This document shows, piece after piece, positions 11,909 through 26,334 of a DNA stretch of 64,000 nt. The notes below the pieces were generated by a model. It made no database searches. It saw only the letters and a list, made by a program, of their open reading frames with translations, and had not been told where the DNA came from. Source of the DNA: Laccaria trichodermophora. Its lineage: Eukaryota > Basidiomycota > Agaricomycetes > Agaricales > Hydnangiaceae. The DNA is taken from assembly GCA_018417955.1 (NCBI GenBank), contig JACTVC010000003.1:3348001-3412000 (forward strand), in the 5' to 3' direction. Within the stretch, counting starts at the first letter, position 1, and each line of letters begins with the position of its first letter. The translations under genes were made by a program, and so were the position numbers.

Positions 11909-13443
11909 ATGGCAACATCGACGAGCAGCATGGATCCTCCCTCGTCAGCGGCGTCGTCCTCAACAAAGAAGAAGCCCATCACAATAATTACAATAGGTAT
12001 GGCCGGCGCAGGAAAATCCACCTTCGTTCAACGCATCAATTCGTATCTGCACTCCCAAAACCCTCCAACGCCGCCCTACATCCTCAACCTCGACCCAGCC
12101 GTCACACACGTCGCGTACGAAGCGAACATCGATATCAGGGATACAGTCAACTACCAGGAAGTTATGAAGCAGTTCGTTTCACGGCTACTTTTTGCTTCAC
12201 TTGTGATGTGTGGTGACTAGCTTTTTGTCCTCCCTCAAAGATACAATCTAGGCCCGAACGGCGGGATTTTGACTTGTCTTAATCTGTTTACTACAAAGTT
12301 TGATCAGGTCTTGGACTTGGTGGAGAAGCGGGCCGATAGTGTCGAGTGAGTCTTCTCCTCTGCTCTATTCTAAGATGGTGTTGTGACAGTTTTATCATGA
12401 GCATCTAGCTATGTCATCTTGGATACCCCAGGTCAAATCGAGATTTTTACGTGGTCGGCGTCTGGCGCTATCATCACAGACGCTGTGGCGTCGTCTCTGC
12501 CGACGGTGGTGGCGTACATCATTGATACACCACGAACGACTGCCCCTGCGACATTCATGTCCAACATGTTGTATGCTTGCAGGTTCGTCCACTTCGTTTC
12601 CGGGCTCCGCGGACCTTTTTATATGAACACTGTTTCATCGTTTTGTTGAGCCTGATCGTCTTCATTTTTTCAGTATTCTGTACAAGACGAAACTTCCGTT
12701 TATTCTAGTCTTTAATAAGACGGATGTTCAGCCGCATGGTTTCGCTCTCGATTGGATGGCTGACTTTGAGGAGTTCCAGGCTGCATTGGCAAGTCATAGT
12801 GGCACTAGGGATGCCGAGGGTGAACCGACGTACATGAACAGTCTCATGAATAGTATGAGCCTTGTTCTTGACGAGTTTTACAAAAATTTAAAGGCGAGTT
12901 CGCCCTCTTATTTCCAGAACCCATCCTCAATGGATGTCCTCTTTTTTTTTTCAGACCGTTGGTGTGTCAAGTATGACCGGGGACGGTATCAAAGAATTTT
13001 TCGAAGCGGTCGATGCCTCGAGAGAGGAGTATAAAAGGTGCGGTCCTTGGCTCCCCGCCTTTTTATATGTCCACTACTAACATGGGATGGCAGGGAATAC
13101 CTTCCTGAGCTTGAAAAGGCGCGGCAGAGGCGTGATAAATCCCTGCAAGAGGTCAAGGACGACTCTATGAACCGCCTTCTCTCCGATCTCGCCATTGATC
13201 GAGAAAAGAACCCTGCCGCTGCTGCTTTGGACCGCTGGGACCCAGACGAAGAAGGCGAGGATGACGATGGGGATATCAATATCATCGATCGGAGTAAGTT
13301 TACCTTCTTTTCTGCTGGAGGCTCCATTTTATGGCTCTTGTCCTATTTTTGTAGGTGAAGACCCTTGGCCTGGGCAATACGTCGACGTGACGCGCGCTCG
13401 GCGCCATGAGGACCAAGGGATTAATTGGCCGCGTCCTGGCTGA
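11909..13443 (+). CDS. GPN1: GPN-loop GTPase 1 (Npa3/XAB1 type)
   Basis: Seven exons, 11909-12171, 12241-12345, 12409-12582, 12674-12893, 12955-13037, 13094-13293 and 13355-13443, give 377 residues. Motifs: P-loop GMAGAGKST, the family-defining GPN insertion in [14 protein letters not shown], the G3 region DTPGQIEIF, and NKTD for guanine recognition (VFNKTDV). The C-terminus is acidic and charged, as in Npa3 orthologues. GPN1 works with GPN3 in assembly and nuclear import of RNA polymerase II. The intron after exon 4 starts with GC (GCGAGT) and ends TTTTTTTCAG; only this GC-AG choice keeps the frame (NLK joined to [11 protein letters not shown]). Confidence 0.93.
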
Positions 13444-14285
13444 GGGCAATCAGTGGATGTGCGTACCTGTGCCTAAGTACTTCAAGTATGACAAGCATCC
13501 TGAGGTATTAAGCCACCTTCACAAAAGTATATACTTTTTTGAACCCTTCTAATTGACATGTTATCTCCACGATGCGAGCTAGCCGTGAGTCTTCAAGGTG
13601 GCGGCCATCGATTGCACCGGAGTTTACAGCGTCACTTCATCCACCCTGTCAGAAGTAACAGATCGTTGCTAAGAACGGGCGCCCATGTCGATATCTTTGC
13701 GCACGCCACGCCTATATCGCTCGTGTTCTCTCAGGGAGTTCCTCTGCATTTTAGAGCCTGAAATGCTACCGACAAATCACCATATAAAACAACCCCGACG
13801 GCGCCCACCGGAGAAATGGTGCTGCGCGAAGCAAGCGTATCCAAGACCACCACTGTCGGATCTTTTTAGATATTGAAATGCAAGATGGGTTGTGCATGCA
13901 TGATTGATATAAATGTTTCGTGTAGTATGACAAGTGGCTGTGCATCTGGACTAAATGAGTAGAAACGGAAATTGGCAGTGACTTGTCCGTTGTTTCTTTT
14001 CCCTCTTTCTGTCATTCTTCCTGTCCCATCTTTCTTATTTTTTTTCCTCTTTGTTTCCGGCCTTGCCGCACCTCCGAGTCATACCCACAATCGATCGCTT
14101 CTTACGTGATTGACTGCCCTTATAACTCGCACCACCAGGTTGGTTGTCGTTGTGCACTACCCACCACAAGTCTCCCACTTATATACCTCGACGCCTACCT
14201 CCCATCGTCCAAGCTCGACCACCGTTAACGTCGCCCGCTTCTCGTCGCAAGTTGACCCGAGTCGTCAGCCTCATCGACCACTCTT
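13444..14285. other. Intergenic: GPN1 3' region and CDK1 promoter
   Basis: No coding signal is seen. A pyrimidine-rich tract from about 13985 to 14070 lies upstream of CDK1 and fits a fungal core promoter or leader with CT-rich sequence. Confidence 0.4.
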
Positions 14286-16026
<1,741 letters not shown>

Positions 16027-16775
16027 CGCCGAGTTTGACGGGTGAAATATCATTAAAGTCCTGGTTCTGTCTATTTCGTTTTTTTAAATATGTGCGCATC
16101 GTTTTCGTCGTTTGTTATGCTTGTCCCTCCCGCCTTATTCTGCATTGTTTCGTTACCCCTTCGCATTTGCATTTTGAGTACCATCATAGAAAATACATGT
16201 CCTTGCATTTTTCTTCCTGTTCACTCAGTGGCGGTGTCCTTGACTTGGCAGCGGCACTAGGTATAAACAGATATCACAGCCCTTACTCTGCCCTTTACAA
16301 TTCTTCGCAGCCAACTCACTGAGGTGCCTCTCTGACTGTAGATTCTACCTTACCCCTTCAAGAGCGCCAAAGGGGAAAGATTCGACGAAGCTTTCTTTAT
16401 GACAGCCTGACACAATGGCTCGCTATCCCACAGGCCAGAGCGGCTCCAAAGTGGCCCCGTTTCCTTGGCGAATCATAAATCAGCATGCGTTACTTAGCCA
16501 CACAATGCGAAACATTTCCTTTATTTTGGCCACTGTGTCCTGAATCCGAAGGCTGGGGTGGCCTCACACATTGTCTGTTCTGCGTGGATGATGATGGCGC
16601 AAGTGGCCTCTCTCTGGCAATGAGGGCAATCGGCGCATTGACCTCAAAAACTATATAATGCCCGTCTAAATCCTGGAGTAGAGCAAGTCAATCAGCTCTT
16701 TTCTCCCGACCGCCGCACAATCACTCCACTTGCCAATTTTACGCTATCACTCCACCCAACAAATTTGCCGTTGCA
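16027..16775. other. Intergenic between CDK1 and the next gene
   Basis: T-rich CDK1 3' region followed by the promoter of the gene at 16776. No coding signal is recognised. Confidence 0.4.
16652..16658 (+). promoter_or_regulatory. TATA box of the gene at 16776
   Basis: TATATAA about 120 bases before the ATG. A similar TATATAATG stands before the partial duplicate at 18460, so promoter and gene were copied together. Confidence 0.5.
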
Positions 16776-17577
16776 ATGCCTACCCTTCATCGCAATCACA
16801 GTATCGCCTCTACTGTAAGCGATCGTTCGCCGGCGCAGTACGAAAGCTTCGAGGCGCCTTATAAGTCTTCTACTGTCAGGTTTGTGCTCTTTTTCGTCTA
16901 TCACCGTCCACATATTCACGCGTCTTATAAATAGGCCAGCGGGATACAACCGGAGGCTATCCTCTAGAAGGAGCCAAAGCTTTTATCCTAATGCTAACGG
17001 GGCTGGGATTCTCAGTCGGTCTCCCAGCTTGAGCCTTTCCTGCGCTTCACCGCCCCCGGACTCACCTGCGAGTACCATCTTTGGAGGTGGAAGTTTCAGG
17101 CGTGGCTCTACGCAGTCTAATATCTCTTTTGCTTCTACCGACTATTCAAGGCGTGGTTCTGCCCAGTCCAATCTCTCACCATCGACCTCTCACGACTTTT
17201 GGAACGCTTTCTTCAACTCCGTGGCTGTGAATAAATTTGGTCCAGAATTTATTAACACTCGACTCGTCTACGACGCGCTCGTAAAGGAATTTCCCAATGG
17301 CTTACCAGCGCACGAATCTTGTATGACCAGAGGCCCGGATCACGTCGAAGATTACGAGGAATTTATTCGGAGCTCGTTCTGGTGTTGTCGAAACTGCTTT
17401 CCGTTGAAGTCATTCAGTTTGCAAGCTCTTCACAACTCACCGGTGATCACGATGGAAGCGGTAGATTGCGGGCCAGGTGGGATTGCGGACTACGCCGTGA
17501 CTTTGGATAACTTGGGTGGGAAGCGTTATTGGGCCATGACACATCCAGAAGTCTGCCCCTGCGGCGGCGACGTTTAG
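16776..17577 (+). CDS. Unrecognised protein, intact member of a tandem pair
   Basis: Two exons, 16776-16879 and 16935-17577, give 248 residues. The first half is Ser/Arg-rich with two imperfect repeats (RRGSTQSNISFASTDYS and RRGSAQSNLSPSTS). The second half looks folded (HDFWNAFFNSV, then LVYDALVKEFPNGLP) and ends with several cysteines (FWCCRNCF and CPCGGDV). I do not recognise the family. There is no signal peptide or membrane helix. A degraded copy lies 1.7 kb downstream, which supports both the intron and the start because exon 1 and the flanking promoter are conserved between the copies. Confidence 0.65.
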
Positions 17578-18459
17578 CAACACCAGCTCTGCTGTGATTT
17601 TCTCGCAGCGTTACGCTTGTCGCGGGTTAATTTTTCTTCTTCTCATCTCCATGCAAATTTACGGCTTTTACCATCTGAGGTACATGTCCGAGGCTACAAT
17701 AATTGGTTATATATTATCTTCTATGAACGTCCCCTTGCAACCCTTTGTAAATGTTAATAATGAAGCAAACCCATAACATAGAATAAGATTCGAGTCAATG
17801 CGCGTATTAAGACATTCCGGGATAAGATGCTGGCTGCTGAGATCTTAAGTAATTTGCAATTACGGTGAGCGTTCAACGTTCAATATTTGACCAGATGCAG
17901 TTGAGACCAAACGCGTATACATGCCCAAATAAGATCTGACCTCGTGACACTGTTAAAATACCACGTTCCTTTTACGAACAACGCGATTCAGCACAGCAAA
18001 CACTGTGCAAGTGCATCTGGATTAGAATTTCCCCATACGAAGGCCGGAACTCAGGTATGTTGTCACTCGTCATCGTGGCTAACCCCGTATGCATCCCTTG
18101 AAGGAGCTAATTATTGAACTAACAGTGTCTTTCTGTGTCATGATACCGCGACTGATTGTTTTTCAAAGCTGTTCAAGATGTTCAAGGTACTGATACCGGG
18201 CGACTCGGAGTCAGTATGCACGAACTTGCACACGTTGCCGAACCTCGTAACAACGCGATACTTCAAGCTTCATTTGGGTTGTACCTGGAGCCTGCCATGG
18301 TTGATGCATTTTTACCCCTAACGGAGAAATTGTCTTTGAGGATGACTCGAGAAAATTGGTTAAAGTAGCCGTATATAATGCTGGGTTTAATGCTGTGAGG
18401 CAGGCAATTTCTTTTCCTCCCAGCCGATCATCACCTTACTCGAAATCCTCGCAGTTGCA
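17578..18459. other. Intergenic within the duplicated segment
   Basis: 3' region of the intact copy and promoter of the decayed copy. A TATATAATG at about 18372 and the following leader resemble the region before 16776. A 70-codon frame ending at 18368 has no support as a gene. Confidence 0.4.
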
Positions 18460-19104
18460 ATGTCTAACCCCCATCGAAATCCCGCCACTCCTGCCAGCAA
18501 TTGGCATCTGTCACCGGCGCAGTATGAAAGCTTTGAAGCCCCTTATACACGTACTCCCGTCAATTTAAGGTCCGCACTTTTTTATTTATTTTGCCCCCAT
18601 CTCTTCACATGTTATACTCATCTATGTTAGGTCAGCGGGAAGCGATTGGAGGGTATTTTGCCAAAGCGTTGACCAACTACCCAATTTTAGTTATCCTAAT
18701 GCCGACTGCCAGGGTGCGCTTCTTAGTCCACTGACTCCGACCTTGGATCTGCACTCTCTGCCGCTTGTCAACCCGCATGCGAGCACTAGTATGTTTCCCA
18801 GCATGAGGTCTAGACAAAGCTCTACGCAGTATAACATCTCCCGATCGGCTTCTACCGACTCTAATCGACCTCATCATAACAATTCTCTTGCCACCACTAT
18901 GTATATGGGTACACTGTCAGGCCTGGCTCTACACCACCCTTCGTCTCGGCGTCGGCTTCTCTCGATTTTTGGCAAGCTTTCTTTGATAACCTCGCTACTG
19001 ATACTACAGATCCGCTGTTCTACAATGCTCGACTCCTCTATGACGCGCTTGTGAGGGAATTTCCCAATGGCCTCCCAGGATTGAAACTGCCAGATCAAAC
19101 TTGA
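18460..19104 (+). pseudogene. Decayed tandem copy of the gene at 16776
   Basis: Exon 1 (18460-18569) and the acceptor at 18630 match the upstream gene: both exon 1 peptides share SPAQYESFEAPY and both exon 2 starts continue with a CAGCGGGA motif. The frame from exon 2 runs to a stop at 19054. The conserved core (LDFWQAFFDNLA, then NARLLYDALVREFPNGLPG) lies in a different frame and ends at 19104, about 90 residues before the parent's end. No intron of normal size can join the two frames. I read it as a frameshifted, 3'-truncated duplicate. Confidence 0.65.
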
Positions 19105-20862
19105 AGTCCCCGCCAATGTTCAGATTTTAATGAAGGGGTTAATGGGTTCGACACGGGACTGACATAATCGCAGCTCGCCGCATCTGTACGCAGTCCAACC
19201 CCTCAAACTCAGAATTACAACCACCCACAATCATGCCCCTGCTTCCATATTGTATCATGCGGCAGTAACGAACATTGGGAAGTGGTGATATTATTTCGAC
19301 CTCTCTCGATCGTGGATATTATTGTCAATCAAAGGACGACTTGACATCATACTGAAGACTATAGGATAGATAGACTAGGATTGTAGACGGCGCGACGCTT
19401 ATGAGCTAGAATTTACATAAACACCCCTTCCAATCACTTTTTGTCAAGTACGCTGTACGGCCGTAAACTCAGTCCGTCACTTGTACTGACCTGCCGCTGT
19501 ATCCCGCATTCCCGAGTCTTGGCGTTGACGAATTGTCACGTTTGCGTCCTTTGGCGTAAAATGCCTCAGGCAAAGCCTGGGGGTATGTATATACTGCCTC
19601 GTAAATGTCAACGTAGGAAGCAATAGCAAGCGGCATGTTTGACGAGTGCCCATTATTCAATATTCTGGGAAGTAAAGCAAATACGGTTGACATTGTGCTA
19701 GTTCTAGGTATAATTTGAGTATCGGGCTAGCTACGGAGTCAACCTGGGGAGTGTTATGATTATACGTTATCGCTCCACTTTCAAATGTCCTGGCTTTGAC
19801 GACGGGTCGCGTGCATATTGATGCCGTTCCGATTCTTCGACCCAAACCCGATCTGCTGAATGAGAAGAAGGCAAGTGTCAGTAACCATCGTCGGTCGCGT
19901 CTAACTCAAACTTACAAGAGCTGTACCATCTGTATCTGCGATGTTGCGGCAGCCCATGACGACGACGAGCTGCGGATGGATACGTACGAAGGAGAATCTA
20001 TGGGGCGTGAATGCTGAGTCCAGAACCAACGATTGCTTGTGTTATGGGCAGAGGTTGGAGCCATTGGGTGGTATACCATGTATGTAACGACATAGTGCGT
20101 GGGGGATGGGGTAATTGAGAAGCTCTGAGCGCTGAGCCAACTTTGGAAGAAGAGAATGGCCGGATAACCGAATAGCTGAGTTGATTTTGGATCAACAAGC
20201 TTGGTATAGAGGCGAGTCAATTATCGGAATCAAACCATGGCTAAGGAATGGAGCGTGTGAGTCGATGTACGATGGGATGCAAGTGGCCGGGGGTCTTGCG
20301 GGCCACGATGAACCTAGGAAAGACGTTACGATCATCGAAGTGGGGCTATATGGAACAGGGGTCAGCGAGGGAAAAGATTGAATGTGTGCAGGAAAATAAA
20401 AAATTGAGACGTTGAGGAAGGGAGAAATGAATGAATAAGTAACGCAAACTTACTAAAGGAGAGATGGCCGTTATCCCTACTCCCCAGCTCTCCGGCTGAA
20501 GCGTGCGCTTATGATCTGGTGGACGGTAGTGACCTAGCATGGTGTGTAGAGCTTTTAAAGAGCATATTGGGTTCGTCGAGCTGGGCAGCGTTGAAAACGC
20601 CAGCCACGTCTGCAATGGAGCGTCTAGTTGTAGAAAAGAGATATCATCAAGATGAGCTAACGAAGTCTCCTCCGTCATATGCAAAGCGCCTTCGAGCGGG
20701 TTGCCGGGTGGGAGTTGGAGCAAAAAAAAGGTCGAATCCTATTTATGCGCTCGTAAACGAAGTTAAGGGGAACGGAGCTGCCACAAGATTATAAGTATAT
20801 CTGACTTGGAAGAAGGGGGAGAAAGTTTAGTTGCAGCACAGAAGGGGCGAACAAGAACACAC
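19105..20862. other. Stretch with no recognisable gene
   Basis: Several short open frames occur on both strands (for example minus 20723-20346), but none shows a family motif, a clear start and splice pattern, or a conserved repeat. It may hold an unrecognised multi-exon gene. Confidence 0.3.
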
Positions 20863-21132
20863 TCAGAGCTGATACACCTGAACATTTTTGCGATCAAGCC
20901 CATGAACTAACTCTTCGCGCATCCTTTGAATCTCAACAGTTCCTCGCTCTCTATATCGATACATGTTGACGAAAGCGGCCATCGGGTTTCGTTTTGATTG
21001 CGGCGAGAGGTCGAGTAATGATCTCCAGGTGACGTCGGCAGTGGCTGAACAACCCAGAGAGGAAACATGGGACGAGTCGTCATGAATTCCGTTTAACGAG
21101 GGCGTTTGAATTCGCGGCGGAGTTAAATTCAT
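20863..21132 (-). CDS. Possible small unrecognised protein or last exon
   Basis: Minus-strand frame of 89 residues from an ATG at 21132. The C-terminal half is charged and helix-like (YRYRERGTVEIQRMREELVHGL). The frame stays open upstream to about 21279 without an ATG, so this could be the last exon of a longer gene. No family is recognised. Confidence 0.28.
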   Translation of the reverse strand: MNLTPPRIQTPSLNGIHDDSSHVSSLGCSATADVTWRSLLDLSPQSKRNPMAAFVNMYRYRERGTVEIQRMREELVHGLDRKNVQVYQL

Positions 21133-21579
21133 GGGTACTTGGAGACTGGAAGCCAAACCCCCATCGAAGCTGGCTGGTCGAAAACAAACATCGACTTGAC
21201 ACCAGCGATTTTGCAAGTTGGAGGGCCCAAAGGTGGGTCGCAGGATATCTCCAAAGAAAAAGACGTTGTCAAGTTTCAACCGATGGAAACCCTACACATC
21301 TCTTATACAATACAGCTACACATCGGACACCCAAATTCACTTAATGGAAAGCCCGCACGACATAATTACATCTAAAAGGGAAGCCATACGCTTCCCGTGC
21401 GTCTTAGTACTAGACTACTTGTTGCACGTAAATCTCGAGATAATAAAAAAAAAAAAAAAAAAACCGATGGAAAACGCTTTGGGAAAGCGGAGTTGTCTCT
21501 TTAGCACAGCCACACCCAAACAAGCCTTTCCACGCCCTGAACACGCATCTTCCTCTCAACTTCCATCTCATCGTCTAAA
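21133..21579. other. Intergenic before the NACHT-ankyrin gene
   Basis: Contains an A-tract of about 17 bases near 21446-21463 and CpG-containing sequence like the host block to the left. No gene is recognised. Confidence 0.35.
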
Positions 21580-24500
21580 ATGTGCACCCTACTCTTTGTC
21601 GAACCGTTCTATCGTCTGAAAAAAGCATTCACGAGATTACTCTCTCCAACTCCCGAATCCGCGGGTGGCACTAGCATCAATTTAGCTCGCCCCAGCTCTG
21701 CGCCTATCTTGATAACTCCAGCTTCGACCATCCGCGTGGCGGACGTGGCCATGCCAGTCACCAGTAAGATGCTTTTTAGTCTTCCTGCCCCAAAGTGAAC
21801 ATTGATTGCTCATCACAACAAATTTGCAGGTGATCCGTCTGAAGTCCCTGCGGAAGGAGAGGTCAAGTGCTCACAACAGGTTTTACCTACCTCCACTGGT
21901 CTGCGTTAACCCCAAACCTCTATCATTCATCATCGGTGACACTGATACAGATTTCCCGAGTTCTGACCTGCCTACCTCTGCACCAATTGCTTCTGTTCTG
22001 GGTAGAGGCCTGCTGTCAGTGGGTCCCGAAATGATTGTTGCCTGTGAGATACCCTGCAATCTGGCTGCTATCATTCATGTTGACTTTCATCAATTCTAAT
22101 CTCACAGTTGATCAGGTTGAAGGCACTTTGCAAGGAGCTGTTCATACCTCTGCTCCTATCTTCACTGGTTCATGCTTGCTCCAAATCTCTACACCCTATT
22201 TCTAATAACTCTGTATAGATCCTCCAAGTTCTGACTTGCCCATCTCTCTACCTGTTGCTTCTTCTCTGCATGAAGAAATGATGCCTGCCAGTCAGTACTC
22301 TTATAAATATGGCTCAGGTTTGCCCCAATCTAACAGACCATGCAGACTTCTCAGCAAACCAAGCTGACATTATGAACAACATTTCAGCTCAAAATGTGAA
22401 TGTGAATACAGGTCCTAACTATGGTTTGTTGCATTTGGATCATCACATTTTATTGCTTTCACTTATATTTAAATAGGTACCATCAATCAAGGTAAGGAGT
22501 AAAAAAGGATTACATTCATCTTAATGATATATGTGGTTGGTAGGTGTGGACCCAAATATTCAAATCACACTTGAGATGATCAAAAATAAACAACTGGGTA
22601 TTATTGGAGGTTCTTATTTCAAATGAATAATTGACTTCATTTTTTTTTGTACAGTGAAGGATATTTATAAGTGGCTTTCTCCTCCTAAAGAGTCTCTTAA
22701 CTACAATGCTGCATATGCAATTCTGGGGAGTCAATCAGACACCTGTCAATGGTTTCTCAAAGGAAAGACATTTTATGGGTGGCTCAAAGAGCCTGGCTTT
22801 CTCTGGATCAAAGGAAAATGTAAGTCATCCATTAAAATTTGTAAATTTATAAGTGATTGAGGCTCTATCCGGCTGGCTCTGGGAAAACCATTTTAAGGTT
22901 GAGATTTCCAGGATCTTCATGAAATTGAATTGAATTTTATTTTTACAGCTCAGCAATAATTCACAATGTTCTTCAAAGTTTCTGTTCTGCTACTGCATAT
23001 TTCTTTTTTGATGGAAGAGACTCACAGAAGGATTTCCAGCTGCATGATAAGTTGATACGATCACTCATCTGGCAATTCAGTCTCAAATGTGAGGATAGAG
23101 TACCTAAAGTCTTGGTGGATCTTTATGCTGGCTGTGGCAAAGGCCATCAGGAGCCAACTCTGGATGATCTGCAGAATACTCTTAAAAGCATTCTTGGTGG
23201 CTTTAGCTCAACATTCATCATTCTGGATGCTCTTGATGAATGTACAGAAAGAGAAAAGCTTCTTAACTGGATTCAGACTGTTGTCCTGGAGAAGGATATA
23301 AATCTAGGGTGCCACTTAATAGTTACTAGTCGCCCAGAGCAGGAGATTGAGTACAAGCTTGAGTCTTATCATTCTCTTGACTTGCTTAGGGAATCTGAGA
23401 ATCACGATCTTGTGGCATATCTTGACTATCAGCTTCAGAATGACTCTTACTTACAAAAATGGAATTCTGAGACTCAAGACCAAATAAAGTTGACACTGTT
23501 GGGACAAGCAGATGGAATGTATGTTTACCATTAACATTTGGATGACAGGATAATCACTAACTGCAATTCAAGGTTTCGCTGGGTTGCATTACAGTTGAAT
23601 GAGTTCAAAAAGTGCCGGACCAAGACTGACCTAAAAAGGCAGCTAGCTGATCTACCTCAGGGTTTGGATAAAGCCTATGATCAAATCTTGCTGGGGATCA
23701 ATGAAAAAGATCATTGTTATGCAAAAACATTTTTACAGTGGCTATCTTTTGCTGTTCGTCCACTGACGCTGGATGAGCTGGCTACAACTGTTGCTGTTGA
23801 TCTTTGTGCTGATAATGGACCAGAGTATAAATCTGATAATGAACTTCAAGATGTTAAGGATGTCTTGAAAATATGTTCTAGTTTTATTACAAAATCAGGT
23901 GGTATGAGATTTAGATTAATACCAGATGGAAATTAGTGCTAATGATCAAATAGATTTCATCAAGCTTTCCCACTTTTCTGTCAAAGAATATCTCATATCT
24001 GAATATATTCAAAATCATGAAGTGACATGTATCAGAGGCTTTAGCTTCAATGAAGAGCTATCACACTCAGTCATATCTCAAATCTGTTTGGCATATCTGT
24101 TGCAATTCAATACATCTGAGGCACTTGATATAAATCTAGAAGTGTCCTCCCCTCTTGCAAACTATGCTGCAGAACACTGGATTTCACATACACATTCCAG
24201 TGCAAAAAGTGGATCTCAACCATCTATAGTATTTGCATTGATGATGAAGCTCTTGACAGATGAAAATGCTGCTTTTTTCAATTGGGTTCAACTTTGCAAT
24301 ATAGATGATATCTTTTCCTCTAGGCAGTTACCAGTGCAGAGGGATCAGATTGCCAAACCACTCTATTATGCATCACTGGCTGGATTGACTGAGGCATCAC
24401 ACAAGTTGCTTGAAATGGGAGCAGATGTCAATGCACAAGGAGGCAAATATGGAAATGCACTCCAGGCAGCATCAACAGAAGGCCATGAGGCCATTGCAAA

Positions 24501-26334
24501 GCTGCTGATAGAGAAGGGGGCAGATGTAAATGCACAGGGAGGGCAGTATGGAAATGCACTCCATGCAGCATTGACAGAAGGTTATGTGGCCATTGCAAAG
24601 TTGTTGGTGGATAAGGGGGCAGATGTAAAGGCAGATGGAGGGCAGTATAGAAATGCACTCCAGGCAGCATTAACGGAAGGTTATGAGGCCATTGCAAAGT
24701 TGTTGATAGAGAATGGGGCAGATGTGAATGCACAGAAAGGATTTTATGGAAATGCACTCCAAGCAGCATCAAATGGAGGCCATGCAGCCATTGCAAAATT
24801 GTTGATAGAGAAGGGGGCAGATGTAAATGGGCAAGGAGGGAAGTATGGAAATGCACTCCAGGCAGCATTAACAGAAGGTTATGAGGCCATTGCAAGGTTG
24901 TTGGTGGAGAAGGGGGCAGATGTAAATGCACAGGGAGGATTTTATGGAAATGCACTTCAGGCAGCATCAAATGGAGGCCATGAGGCCATTGCAAAGCTGT
25001 TGATAGAGAAGGGGGCAGATGTAAATGCAGAGGCAGGAAACAATGGAAACGCACTTTATGCTGCATCAGATGCAGGTTATGAGGCAGTTTCAAAACTTCT
25101 GATAGAGAAGGGGGCAGATGTAAATGCACAGGGGGGGCAATATGGAAATGCACTCCATGCAGCATCAAATGGAGGTCATGAGGTCATTGCAAAGCTGCTG
25201 ATAGAGAAGGGGGCAGATGTAAATGCACAGGGAGGAGAGTATGGATATGCACTCCAGACAGCATCCCATCGAGGCCATGAGGCCATTGCAAAGCTGCTGA
25301 TAGAGAAGGGGGCAGATGTAAATGCACAAGGAGGATTTTATGGAAATGCACTGTATGCAACATCAGACACAGGGTATGAGGAAATTGCAAAGCTTCTGAT
25401 AGAAAGTGGGGCAGATGTAAATGCACAGGGAGGATTTTATGGTAATGCACTCCAGGCAGCATCAAATGGAGGATATGAGGCCATTGCAAAGCTGTTGATA
25501 GAGAAGGGGGCAGATGTAAATGCAGAGGCAGGAAACAATGGAAATGCACTTTATGCTGCATCAGATGCAGGTTATGAGGCAATTTCAAAGCTGCTGATAG
25601 AGAAGGGGGCAGATGTAAATGCACATGGAGGAGAATATGGAAATGCACTCCAGGTAGCATCATATGGAGGCCATGAGGTCATTGCCAAGCTGCTGATAGA
25701 GAAGGGGGCAGATGTAAATGCACAGGGAGGAGAGTATGGAACTGCACTCCAAGCAGCATCCCGTCAAGGTCATGAGGCCATTGCAAAGCTGCTGATAGAG
25801 AAGGGGGCAGATGTAAATGCACAAGGAGGATATTATGGAAATGCACTTCAGGCAGCATTAATTAAAGGCCAAGAGGCCATTGCAAAGCTGCTGATAGAGA
25901 AGGGGGCAGATGTAAATGCACAGGGAGGAAAATTTGGAACTCCAATGTATGCAACATCAGATGCAGGTTATGAGGCAATTGCAAAGCTTCTGATAGAAAA
26001 GGGGGCAAATGTAAATACACAAGGAGGATTTTATGGAAATGCACTCCAGGCAGCATCAAATGGAGGCTATGAGGCAATAGCAAAGCTCTTGATAAAGAAG
26101 GGGGCAGATGTAAATGCACAAGGGGGATTTCATGGAAATGCACTCCAGGCTGCATCAAATGGAGGCCATGAGGCCATAGCAAAGCTGTTGATAGAGAAGG
26201 GGGCAGATGTAAATGCACAGGGAGGAGAGTATGGAAACACACTCTATGCAGCAACAAGTCAAGGCTATGAAGCCACCACAAGGTTTTTGATAGAGAACGG
26301 GGCAGATGTTAATGCACAGGGAGGATCTTTTTGA
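21580..26334 (+). CDS. NACHT-ankyrin NLR-like gene, probably disrupted
   Basis: Order: a 61-codon first exon (21580-21763); small cassette exons including two related ones (at about 21950 and 22219, both encoding a PSSDLP motif); a pre-NACHT exon 22655-22819 (DIYKWLSPPKESLNYNAA, ending FLWIKGK); a P-loop exon 22862-22897 (YPAGSGKTIL); the NACHT body (FIILDALDEC as Walker B, VTSRPEQE as sensor); a winged-helix-like part (FLQWLSFAVRPLTLDELA); HFSVKEYLISEY; then about 20 ankyrin repeats. Such proteins are STAND-type receptors linked in fungi to self/non-self recognition and cell death. Three problems: the P-loop exon joins the previous exon one base out of phase; at about 23930 the frame must shift by one base (PDGN then stop, versus ISANDQIDFIKL); and a TGA at 26332 ends the array inside a repeat. 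Either it is a pseudogene or it holds unseen splicing or assembly errors. Confidence 0.75.

Noticed and set aside
12964..12975. Alternative GT donor (AAGGCGA then GTTCGC) for GPN1 intron 4
   Set aside because: Its phase leads to a wrong frame after the TTTTTTTCAG acceptor; only the GC donor keeps the conserved GTPase sequence.
19140..19160. GGGTTCGACACGGG, resembling a tRNA B-box
   Set aside because: No matching A-box or cloverleaf was found around it.
21446..21463. A-tract as the poly(A) tail of a retrocopy or LINE
   Set aside because: No target duplication or upstream coding relic of a processed gene is visible.
24428..26281. Long minus-strand frames (HLHLPPSLS repeats) opposite the ankyrin array
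   Set aside because: They are the mirror of the 99-bp repeats; an open sense repeat in a multiple of three bases opens the antisense frame too. No start, splice or family support.
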